The position numbers and the translations under genes are program-made. A DNA stretch of 64,000 bases from Eopsaltria australis (Eukaryota > Chordata > Aves > Passeriformes > Petroicidae), in assembly GCA_034509425.1 (NCBI GenBank), contig JAVTVJ010000826.1, positions 124,001 to 188,000 of the forward strand. Reading direction: 5' to 3'. Positions 48,940 to 60,500 of this stretch are shown here, piece by piece. Below the pieces are notes generated by a model, which was not told the DNA's origin, did no database searches, and saw only the letters and a list, made by a program, of their open reading frames with translations. Positions within the stretch are counted from its first letter, which is position 1. Each line of letters begins with the position of its first letter.

Positions 48940-49150
48940 TGGGCAAAGCTCAATTTCATTTGAAGATCAATTAGCTTCAATTTACACAGTTAAGATCCAT
49001 AGCGGTTGGCCAAGCAATGACATTAAGGCTTGTAAGCGAGGAGGGCAGGGCTCACTAATTACTATTGTTAATGACCTGTCTGGAGAAGGCTCTAAGCACA
49101 AAGAGGACCAGCATTTGATGCTCATGGATGCTCTTAGGGGACCACCTTGT
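48940..49150. promoter_or_regulatory. Candidate conserved non-coding block
   Basis: This is a mixed-complexity stretch with GATCAATTAGCTTCAATTTA (48965-48984), CCATAGCGGTTGGCCAAGC, and TCACTAATTACTATTGTTAA (49052-49071) followed by TGACC. Two CpG-containing words (TAGCGG, AAGCGAGG) survive in otherwise CpG-poor DNA. TAATTA cores together with non-repetitive sequence suggest a conserved enhancer-like element. The call rests on motif impression alone. Confidence 0.2.
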
Positions 49151-50157
49151 CAGCAGGTCTGTATCTAAGCCTGGCTCACGTTACACTCAGGTGTGAATGA
49201 CTGCTGAAGAGAAATGTGGGCCACTGAGTTCCAAGTTGTATTTCTCTCCCTCTCCTCAAGCTGGAATCCTCAAACATGTGTTTCCCAGCCAGGACTGTGC
49301 TCTTTTAGAAATTTAGACTCAACATGTTTCCACTAATTCCAGTCAATGTGTTTTAGACTTCTCCTTCATTTGCCTGGAAAGCATCCAACACATGACATGA
49401 TTTCTCTTTCCTCTCTATCAGTTATTCTTACGCTGAGTGGAGATATGAAAAGCACAGGAATGTTCCCAATATCACTTACTCATTTGCACAGTCTTCTACC
49501 CTCCCACACTGCCTGCTGTGCTCAAAATCCCTTGTCTTCAGTTACATACTTAGTTAAATAGGTTTCCTTTAATCTTAAACTATTTCAAATGTAAATCTTG
49601 AAGGGCATGATATTGCACCCATTGAAGTCTTTCCCATGTGTAGAGATGGCCCAACTATAAAGAAATATCCCCAAGGGAACTCTGTCGTAGTGGGGAAGAT
49701 GAAGGCATTGAACTAAAGGCTGAATAAAGATGACAGAATTTCATGAGTGACTGTGTTCAAATGTAGATGGCAATGTTGTACTTTTTCTGCCACTGGTGGA
49801 TCTCAGAAAGCCAGCCCTTGTGAGACCAGAAACTTGACTTTACCATCATGTCCTTTTTTGTCAGAATAATCAACAATGAAATTATTTTTATCATTTTCAG
49901 GAGGCCATAAAAATACACTATAGGTGCCTTGCCTCAGCTCTCACCAAGTTTTCTGTGACGATTCCCCATTGCCTTATACCTGGTACAATGGGACTCTGTG
50001 GTTTTTGCCTTTCACACAGTAATTATAAACATGGAGAGCAAATGAATGGGGCTGTGTGATCAGGAGATACAGCCCAGTAAATATTTCCTTCTGGTTGTAG
50101 TAAACCAAAATACATGGAAATCCCTAAACCTTAGAGCTGGCACTGGTTACTGCTACC

Positions 50158-50390
50158 ATTATTGCTGGGGAATGGCTTTAAACTGAAAGAGAGTAGGTTC
50201 AGATTGGATATTAGGCTGGTGAGGCACTGGAACAGGTTCTCCAGGTAAGGTGTGGATGTGCCATCCCCAAAAGTGTTCAAGGCAGGTACAGTGGAGCTTT
50301 GAGAGACCTGGTCCAGTTTGAGATGGCCCTGCCCATGGCAGGGTGCCATGAACTAGATGAACTTAGTCCCTTCCTACCCAATCTTAAGAG
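50158..50390 (+). mobile_element. CR1 LINE 3' fragment, sense
   Basis: The order of blocks is that of a common avian CR1: GGAATGGCTTTAAACTGAAA, GTTCAGATTGGATATTAGG, GGTGAGGCACTGGAACAGGT, CATCCCCAAAAGTGTTCAAG, GACCTGGTCCAGTTTGAGAT, CCCTGCCCATGGCAGGGTGC and GAACTAGATGAACTTAGTCC, ending CCTTCCTACCCAATCTTAAG without a clear terminal repeat. About 20 bases seem to be missing between GATATTAGG and CTGGTGAGGC, where the family carries the 'FFT' coding triplets. The frame is broken. Minus-strand frames of 72 and 79 codons across it are shadows. Confidence 0.92.
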
Positions 50391-51362
50391 AAAATAGCAT
50401 TTGCAATGAAAAATGGTATTTTCTGAAGAGCAGGCACTGCTACTCACAGCTTGAAAATTGTAGTTTCCTACATTTCTAATCCTTTCCGTAATTAATGCCA
50501 CTTTTGAGAATTCCATGGTAACAGTAATGTTTCAGATATTTAACTTGCTTTTAATTTTTAATCTCATGAAACATTTTCACATATTTTCTAAGCTAGAATG
50601 ATAAAAGCCTGAAGGAAACGCTTGGTTGTATTGTGTAACTGGTAATCCGTGGATGTGTTTAACAAGAATTGTAAGCAACAGGAATTATTCTTATCCTTTT
50701 ACTCCTGCTCTTTACCTAGCTTTACTCCAGAGTGAAAAGCAAGATTTTGAACCACTGATCCACAGTTGTTGGATTTGCTCTCTGAATTTTGTTATGCTAT
50801 AATGGATTTGGAAATGGAAACCTTGCAAGTGAGATAATTTCATATTGCTGTTGGTATTCTCATATACCTCTTTCCCACAGCTTTGATGGTGTTGTTTTCA
50901 GCTAATGGCATGCAATAAATATTTTGTGAAACATAGAACATTTCTGTGGTTTTATTAAGGGATATTTAAAAAAATATACAGCTCCACAGCATTTCCTGAA
51001 GGATTTAACCCTGATTCTCTTTAATGAGCAAGTAATGCTTATCACAAACCTGAAATGTGTTACTGCAAATTTTCTAGTGGTTATAAAACACCTTTTTTTC
51101 CAGACACTTGATTTAAAGCACTATTGCAAAAAGCCCCTATGTCCTGGCCCCTGTATTTGGTAATGGAAACCTGGAAGCCAGCATTTTTAACCATGAAAAC
51201 TGGTATTTTTTTAAAAAAATTCTGAACAGAGGCAAAATTGAGCATTCAATTCCAAATAACCAAGTAAGTCTAAAAAAATTAACTACTCAAAAATATATCT
51301 TAGTTTTTAAAAAAAACCAACATGCAAATTCTTGTTTGTGGTATAGCAAATTATTTCCTCTG
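50391..51362. other. Non-coding stretch, nothing recognised
   Basis: About 1 kb of AT-rich sequence between two CR1 pieces. I see no gene or repeat beyond short A/T runs. Confidence 0.55.
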
Positions 51363-51550
51363 ATCATAGAATGTCGAGACTACTCTATTGTAGTAGTAGA
51401 GTAGTAGAGAATTGTAGAGTTATGTTAGGCCAGAATAAACCTCTAGAGTTATCTGCTCCGACTCCTTTCTCAAGAAAGGTTTAATTAAAACAGGTGCTCA
51501 GGACCTTGACCACTTAAGTGTTGAATAACTCAAAGTACAATCTGTACATC
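51363..51550 (-). mobile_element. Degraded CR1 LINE 3' end, antisense, with TAG-rich insert
   Basis: ATCATAGAATGTC at the left edge and AGAATTGTAGAGTTATGTTA further in both resemble the complement of the CR1 terminal repeat. CCAGAATAAACCTCTAGAGT, TATCTGCTCCGACTCCTTTC, CAGGTGCTCAGGACCTTGAC and TTGAATAACTCAAAGTA then follow the CR1 3' UTR order in reverse. Between the two terminus-like pieces is a TAG-rich tract (51391-51408) with TAGTAGTAGAGTAGTAGAGA. It is heavily diverged, and the right limit is a guess. An expanded terminal microsatellite of this CR1 is a plausible explanation of the tract. Confidence 0.7.
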
Positions 51551-54500
51551 ATCCCTGCTTATACAAGATGTATTTGTAGGAGGAAGCAAACAGGAACTTC
51601 ATCATCTGTAATTTACACCTAATTAAATTAACCTCATGTCTTGGATTATGAACTCAGTTTATATAAAAACAGTTCAGATATCCTCAGGATGATACAAAAT
51701 TCATGTTCCTTGGGGCTCTATGTAACCACACCCATAAGCCTCTGGCTTTGATGCTTTTTGGAAAAATAAATAAAATTGTGATAGAAAATCTGTAATGAGG
51801 AAAAAATCCTAAAAATAACCCACAACAACAAATTTGCAAAATCAAACAGTGTCTATAAGTAAAGCTTTGAACTAAATCTCAATCATTGTAGCATTTCAAA
51901 ACATGGTAAGAAAAGCATGTTGCACAAACAAAGAGTGTAAACTTCCAGTTAAGAAATATAATTCTCCCCCAAGAATTCCTATTGATGAACTAATACTTAT
52001 TTGAAAGGTTGGTATTCAGCAGAAGCCTGGGTTGTGGCGCTGTCCTCTGCTGTGGGTTTTCCCCTATGAAGTTGCTGTAAACCATGGTGTTTTTTGCTGT
52101 GCTGTGCATAAGGCCTTTTTGTCTCAGACCAAGGTGAGACTTGTAAATTTCTTCTTTCATATTTCCCTTTATTTTCTGCAGATGTAAATCTGTACAGTCA
52201 CTGTCAACACAACCATAACCTCAGAGATTGCTTGCTGGCTATTCCATGTCCTTGTTAACTGATAAAGCAACACCCACTAAGTGGGAGCTTATTCAAACCA
52301 CAAAGCTGCTATGATTAGTTATTGGAAACAGAATTGTTTTAATAAGACATCTTTGAGTCTTTTTGTAGTGCCATAAGAACAGAAACACATACACTGTAGA
52401 CAAGCAGATGATCCTTTTATTTGCAATTTTTAAATTGGAATTTTCACAGGGAATTTGCATCATGAACTGATTTGTATGTTTTAAACAAGAAATATAATCT
52501 TATTGGAATGTGCTTCAACATTCTTGGGTTCATATAAGGAAAAAGCAAATCATGTGCAAATTAAAGGAATTTTAAAAAGGAATTTGGGAAAGACTTGGCA
52601 CAAAGAAGTAAAATGTCAGCAAAATGAATGCAGATAAGTCAACTAACAGCAGCAGAAAATCTGGTCAGAATTTTTTCCTATAGGAATTCCAGTAACTTTG
52701 TAAAGCTCAAATTACTCTGTTCTCCTGGAATTGTATGGAAAATGTTGTGACATTTAGTAAAACTTCTTGGAGAGATTTTCTGTATTTTCTGGGTTTGGAT
52801 AGGCGGTGAAGCTCATAAAAACCCTGCCTCTGAGCCAAATGTAGTAAATGTAGAAATACAAACATATAGCTGATATTCATTTTCTTCATCCTCAAAGAAA
52901 AGGTTTCAGCTCAATTGACTCTGAGTTCTGATTTATTTAATAATACTGAAAATGTCATCTGTCCATCTGCCCTACACATATTCTTGAAATGTATATTGTT
53001 AGATATGTATTTGAAGAAGAGATTGAAGAAGCTCAGGTTTAGCAAGTAATTAAATCACTCAAAAACTGGCCTGTGATCACAAGAGTTAAAATATCTCATT
53101 AACCTGGACTCCAGCCTAAAGATCCTGACTGAAATTGTCAGCTTGCTAAAGCCAGTGGGATTGCTGCCATTGTTTTCCATGACTTTGGGATTCCAAACAT
53201 CCTTTGAATATATCTTGTAAAATATTCCATCAGAAACAATTTTTATTGGATTGAAATTCTTGCTTCTCTATCAGCATATGATCATTATCACCTTTTGCTT
53301 GGGGTTCAGACTGTTTTTGAAATAAATGTTCAGAATTACCTTCCATTGCTCCTCATAGGTGACATGACTGATTTTCTCACTGGTTGCTCTCTAAGAATTA
53401 AATTAATAGAGTTGAAACACAACAACTGGAGATAAAGCCCAGTATTTTCCAAGAACCTAAGGAAAGCATTTAACCTTCCTTGAAGTCAATAGCAATTGTA
53501 CACTTAATTCCTTTAGGCTTTTTTGATTATTTCATGCCTCCAGTTAATTAAAAAATTCAACTTGTTTGGCCTCCTTTATTAAAAAAAGTTCTACACATCC
53601 CAGTGTACCTGCTATTGCAAAGGAGCTGTTCCCTTCTCATTTTCTAAGTTCCTTAATTTTATCCACGTGCCTCTCACCAGTGTCTGTGCCCAGACAGAGG
53701 AGTGAGATGTGTGTCCAAATGTATTTCTAGGAACAGACTGCAGAGCCCATTAGGCTTTAAAACTTGATTGCCCATCAGCTGTTCTCTGTAATTGTTTGCT
53801 TATTTTTTAACTTTAACAGAATGCAGAGAGGCTCAAAGCTGAGGTACAATGTGTGCATTTTAACTCTTTCTCTCCTTTTCTTGTTTCACATTACCTTTGC
53901 AGGTCGTTACTCAGCATCTGTAAGACACGATCTTAGCCCTGAATTTCTGCAAGTGGGAATTCCCCAAAGTGCTCTAAATTCAGCAATGCTCACACACATG
54001 AAAAGGTTACAACAATATTGTAACATCAGGGCCCTGTGGTCTGTCAGGACTTTTCCATTCTGCTCCTGATTGTATCTCCCTGTTGATATAGCAACTTGCT
54101 CTTCACTACAGATGGCAGGGAGAAAACCCTCCCCTGGAGCAGCTTTTCATCAAAAAACACTGTTCCACCAGAATGAGAACGTTCTGTGAAAATGCTTCAA
54201 TAATGAATTTATTTTTTTCAAAGGGAAAAACAGGGAAGGATGTGCCAAAGAAGGGGCAGGCCTGGAGTCTGCTCCTCCTTGTCTTAATATTTAATTTTTA
54301 ATTTTATTTTTTGAGACAGTAACAACTTACTCTTGGGTCTAAAACTGGTATCAGCATCAGGAATGTTGGTCTGCTCCTCTTAGCCAAGAAATGTAGAAAC
54401 AAAGTGGTGGAAGAGGCTCATGATCCCTCTGGCCCCAGGATCCTTTTGGCTGCAGTGCTCTGGCTTCAGCAAAATGGTAAAGAGGATATGGGCTCTGCTG

Positions 54501-57500
54501 GGTGGCTTGGGCACTGCCTTGAGAAAAATTAACTGCAGGTTTGGGTAACTTGAAGTGAATTTTTACTGTGTGAATCTTGTTCCTTAACCAATTTCAAGAA
54601 TCTTATAAGCAAATGTGCTCAGCTTTCAGATATTTCATTTAGCCCTGCACAAAACTGAAGAAAACCCTTGCTCTATCCTAAAATGTAATTTAGTGGAAAA
54701 ATATCTTGCAAAGTGACAAAAAAATAGGTACCTCTTGCTGTCTAGGATTAGATTGTGCTGGAATTGTAATTGCATATAGACTTTCAAAGATCCAAGCAAG
54801 AAAACATAATTTACCTTTCTTTGTCTTGATTTCATTTTGACACATTAGTTAAAAAATCAAATCACCAATCCATCAGTTAAATATGGTTTGCTCCAGGTCA
54901 GCATTTTTGAAAATAATATAATTTTATCTTCCATCTAGTGTGTCAAATACACACATGAAAATGTTTCACACTGTAATCTATTAATCCGTGACTCTCATGA
55001 ATTTTAGAATAAAAAGAATTGTTTATGTATCATTTTCTCCAGTGTAATTTTTTCTAATTGGAACATTGTTGTATAGTTAGGACAAAGAGTCTGGGTAAAA
55101 CAAACATGGGAAACTCAGTGCAGATAATTACCCAGAGATCACTAAATAGAAATGTTATGCACCTCCAGTTCTAAATTACTGACAGCATGTGTTTAACAGA
55201 AATTTGAAAAACATGTTTGTATTCTTGCTTATCCTGATCCATGAACTGTACTCAACTGGCTGAGTGTTCTGGGATAATACTGATGCCCTGTACATTTTGA
55301 CATGTAAGAATCTCATTTGTAGTGACTTGACATTGAATCAAACATGTCAAAAGGAAGTAGAGTGCCTGCATCATGTTTCCCAAAGTTTAAGAGAGCAGGC
55401 AACATTCCCTTTTCAAGCTTAGTTAATGTAGTACTCCACTAAATGCCTCCTGGCCATTGGAAACATCTTCCCAAATACATCCATTTTTATAAGAATCTGA
55501 GCAAGAGCAGATACTGATAGCAAATATTTTTAAAGGATCTAGGAAAAAATTGTCAACGTAAAAACTCTAAGGAAAAATGGTGCATAGGTAGTGGGTTTTG
55601 CCTTAAATTGCTGTTTTTGTTTGGGTTTTTTTAAGGGAAAAAAAGTGTGACAGGGACACACACTGTCCCAAAACAAAAATCAAACCAAAGAAAAGGATTA
55701 AAAGCTGATGTCATCCAAGATGGTCAGATGTTACTGATTATCCTGCCCTCTCAAGATCCAGGAAAAAAGGGAGGAATTAGCTCTTGTCTTTACAGCCATT
55801 GTTTCAATCCATCAATCCATGACAATTCAAGTACTAAAACTCCTCAGGTTTTCTGTCAAGCCCTGCAATATCAATCTATGCATGTCCCTGCATAGACAAG
55901 GAGGGAGGGCTTTGTCAAAGAAAAGTTTGATTGTACCTTTTTAATGGGGAAAATTCTGTTATGAAGGCACACTCAAAATATCAAGAAATCCCCTGGGAAA
56001 TTTCTCCCAGGCATAGCTTGTGATTCTTGACCAGGTCAACAAGATATAATGGACTATGATGGGATACTTTTCTATCCAGGATGGAGATGGGAAGAAGGAC
56101 AAAAGTTATCTGGTTTTAGGGTCCTTATTTCAGTTTATCTTTAAATTATAGACATGTGACCTCTGTGTGAGACTCACAGGATTTTAATAATCAAAATTTT
56201 GTGGAACCATCATCTGAAAAAGCACAGGGAAATTAATATTTTTCACTTTTTTTCCTGTGGCTACAGAACATGAAAAGTGTCAAGGCCTTATGCCAAAGCA
56301 TTCTTTCAAAAGCTGCCATTGGTTCTTATAGCTTCTGTATTTAAAGCTGGAATTTTGAAAACACCTGGAAAAATAAATCATGAAATTGTAAAAATAAAGG
56401 TTTGAAAAATTAAATAAAAAAGAGACTGACCTAAACTACAGTGGATTATTTTTCCTTCCTCAGCAAAAAATGTAAGTGTGATTGGGTTTTGAGTCCCCCA
56501 AAGCTCATACAACCCCTCCTTACTGTTAAATTCTTTCATACCTCCAAACTGCTCTAATATCAGTTGAACCTATTTGAACTCCACACCCAACAGAGCCTTT
56601 GGCAGTCACTTGACTTCCAGCTTATATGAGTGACTATAGCTGACAATTAGTCTGTTATTTTACTTCAACATCTTAAAAAAACCTACATTATGTCAAACAG
56701 CAGTAAAATCTATTGCTCCTCTCTCTATGGCTTCTGCTTTGTGTTCTCAGTTTTGCCTCAAACTCCAGAATTGCACATAGGAAGTGAATTTCCAGCCCTT
56801 GGTGGTGGTGAGAGGACACACTCATCCAACTTCAGGCAATATGGGAAGGTAAAAGGAGGCGTCTTTGGGGTAGTGACACCTGCATTGTGTTTTTTCTCCT
56901 AAATTTTGGAGACTCACGTTCTTAGAACAAGCAGTCTGAACACACTGCTAGAATTGAGTAGCACTGCCCACTCAGTGAATACTTAAATGAATGAAATTAA
57001 GTGTTAGAATAATAGTTTACAGGATTAAAATGCCTGTTCTGACTGTTTCACTCTACCAGTCCTGGAATGCATAATGCCTTCCATAAAATTCCATCCAGGT
57101 TTTGTTCTGTTTTTCCTGTTTAAATTACAACTGCATGTATTGAAGAAGGTTTTTTTTTCTCAATTCCGCTCTCCTAAACACACTTTCAAATGCAATTTTA
57201 AATTCCATAGCAGTTCAAGAAGAAAAGTGCATCACACATTCCCTCCAACTTTGATAAAAATTCAAATAATTAAAAAAAATAGAAAATGTCACATCCAGTC
57301 TCAGGATATTGCTGTCACATCCCACATGCTTAAATCCATGCAGTAGAAATCATCTGCTGATAGTGCCCATGGCTTATTTCAGGGAATTGTTCACACATAC
57401 AAAATCCAGGGAGGTGTAAATTAACCCCAAAGTCCAGGGCATTTGTGTTGGACAGGAGAGATGAAACATGGAGGGCTTGTTCAAATTCCATCAATGTTAG

Positions 57501-60500
57501 AATCTGAAATGCCACAATATTTCCAATTTCCAGATACATTAATTAAAGAAGCAGCATGTGATGACTCTGACAAGGTGACACAAAATGGATAGAGATGAAA
57601 TAGATTTTCTCAGAGGCAGACTGCAAAATACATGAATTTTGGATCTGTATTTACATAAACATACATCAACTACTATTTTTATGTATGTATACACATATGT
57701 GTGTATTGACACACAAACATTGATTTGTTCCATGTTCAAGAATTAAAAATATATGATTTGGGCTGTATAAATGTATGAAGCTGTTTCTTGTAGCACTCAG
57801 CCACTGACCATGAGTAATGAAGGCATAAAACTTGACTTTTATTTTTTTATCTTACCTAGTTCTTTACTTTCTCCAACCACTTCTTTCCCTTTCTCTTTTT
57901 TTAAAGCCCTTTTATTCAAACATAAGATGTCTGCTAATATCTAAACAGGATAGAGGCATTTACAAGTAAGATGACCAAGGTGCCAAATCAAACAACATTT
58001 ATTTTACCAGGGGAGAGGAATATGTTAGAAGAGAAATCTGTTTTTATATTTAGAATGTATTCAGAATGTTTGAAGGGAAGCAGAGCAATCTCCCGCAGTT
58101 TTCTCTCAGCAGAACACACTGTGTCACCAGTAAGGCTGTGTCCAAAAGCAATAGTTTTACCTCTCTCTTCTTCCAATTTTCCACCTCAGTTTTTCTCTTC
58201 CTTGAAATGGTTCATGGAGAAACCAGAATAGTTATAAATCAATGAGCTTGCAGCAGACACTTGGATCAGCTGCGTGCTGAGTGCCTTCCTCTGAGAGGAC
58301 ACAATGCATTGAGCACCTCTGGAAGCATGATTTGCTGTCCTCTGGTGCAGCAGTAGAGGTGGAATTCCTTTAAACATCAGTCTGCCATGATAAGGATGCT
58401 CAGGAGGATTTATTATTATTAATATCTTATTATCCTTAAATTTTCTTTCTTACTTAAAATTGCAAAGAAACCCCATAACAAAGCAAAAAAACCCCATCCT
58501 ATAAAAGCCCCAAGGTTTTTCCAAAGTTATTAATATTATTAAAAAAGGAGCAGATATTTTAGAAAATCATTTATACTGGCTTCATTCGTCAAGAAGGATT
58601 CCAAAATAATTTGTGAATATTATTTGTTTTCGATTGTGTCTACTTAGAACAGGCATTTTGAGATGGAATCTGAAATGAGTGGCACATGCTTATCTGTGTT
58701 CAGTATGTCCATATCTGTATAAGTGAGTGATGGCCTTGTGTGACAAAAACACTGTATTTTCATATGTGTTGGAGGAGAATCCTTTACTTCTATCTCACAA
58801 CACAAGGCACAATGATGGCATTTTTGAGAAATATTTCCCATAGATAAACATGTTTGAAGTCTTGACATATTTATATTAAATACACATTTACATTAAATGC
58901 AGTCCTGAGGACTGAGCAACTCTGATTTCTCTGGATTTGTTTGCTTCCATGCATCTCTCTGAACAGAGAGCAAGGCTCCAGAAAACCCTCTGCTAGGCAG
59001 CCACGTACCTGAAAGGAGCTTTCTTCTTAAAGTTTGGATTCTTCTTGGGTCTTGCTTGATTGTTGCTTTCTGCTTTTCATTTTTTCAAGCAGTTATTTGT
59101 CCTTCTTTGGTAATTTCTTATTCTGTGGTTGAATGTGCTGGTTTATTGGTTGAAATATCTGCTTTGCTCTAATAGAAGGTTTAGGGTTTTGTTGGGGTTT
59201 TTTTTGTAATAAGCAGGAATATAGAAAATTCTTCAGATTATAATCATAATTTCAGCCTTTCTATATTACTTTCAGCATTCAAAGAGCTTTTGATTGAATT
59301 TTGTGTTAGTCAATAAATAAAATCCTACAATCAGAACACCTTACAATTGGTGGTTTTGTTTTTATCCAGATAGCCTGAAGGTTTACAAACTTTTTCGAGA
59401 AGTTTACTCATGGGCAGAGGTCAGATTGGCTGGAAAAAAATCCCTACAGGTGTTAGAAGCCAACATTGCTGGCAGTTCAGTGGTTGGCAGTTTTCTCATT
59501 TCGTATTTCATAGCATTTTCTTCAGGATTCTATGAAAAATATGATGCATCCCACAGGTGGGTCCAGCTGCCAGACAAACTGGAACATCAGAGTGCTGAAA
59601 ATCAGGGCAATTAGACTTTGGAAGAAGGAGTAACACACAGGTTATCTAACAATATAACCTTTTGAATTGAGCATCCTGCCTAAGTCACTTGATTTCCAGT
59701 TTCAACTTCTGCGTTTTAAAGACAGATGAATTATAATAATCTATATAAAATGCACCCATGAATTAGTGTTGAATGTTCCAATTTTCTCAAATTTATGAGG
59801 AGTTTAAGAATCAGAATCTTTCATATACTCAAATATTACTTTGAAAAAAAAAATCCATCAAGCTCTTTGTGTGCAAGTTCAATGCCTGAGTACATCAAGC
59901 ACTGACACCAATGGTCCTCTCAATGATTGAATGTCAGCAATATGCTGAGTCTGTGTCAGCTCCAAAAGGTGTGTCTCAAACCATGATTTACTGACACTTG
60001 TATGCAATATTGACCAGCTCATGTCTTGTGTGCTCAGCAGAAATTCTTTTCATCTTGGCAGCTACTCAAAAGATCACTTGACGTGGCTTTGTGCATTTCT
60101 GAAGTGAAAGACACATGCTTTCATCAGCTTTTTCATAATCTTTGCATTAGTGTGCCCATAGTCTTACATTTTGCCCTTTAATGTTGATTTATTTCACAGC
60201 TATATTTGGTGAGTGCATTTCTGCCATTTAGTTTTGTATTTTCTTATACTTTCCACTTCTTTAAATTTCCCCTTTTCTTGATAAATTCATTTTATAAATT
60301 AAATCAGCATGGTCTGACCCAGAACATATTAAAATGCCATTTGAATCAGTTCCAAATTCAGGTGCTTATAAAAACAAATTTGAGGAGCAACTGTAATTCC
60401 AATCCCTCCAATGTTATGTGAGCAATTTAAAATTATGGAAATACTTCCAATTTTATAGGCAATTTGAAATGGAAAACAACCAGAGTTCTGGGCATGTGCT

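Larger units (their letters stand above)
44056..50157. other. Non-coding stretch, no gene recognised
   Basis: About 6.1 kb without a recognisable gene. The 114-codon frame at 45038-45382 (plus) is pyrimidine-rich sequence and matches nothing I know. A perfect 9-base inverted repeat, GATTTAGGC/GCCTAAATC, lies at 47053-47080, and an 8-base one, ACCTGCAT/ATGCAGGT, at 47863-47904. The direct repeat at 48022 and poly-T at 48638 are listed separately. Confidence 0.55.

Noticed and set aside
53764..54069. 101-codon frame with a signal-peptide-like hydrophobic run
   Set aside because: The hydrophobic run is encoded by T-rich sequence, which gives Leu/Phe/Ile by default. No known family and no exon structure.
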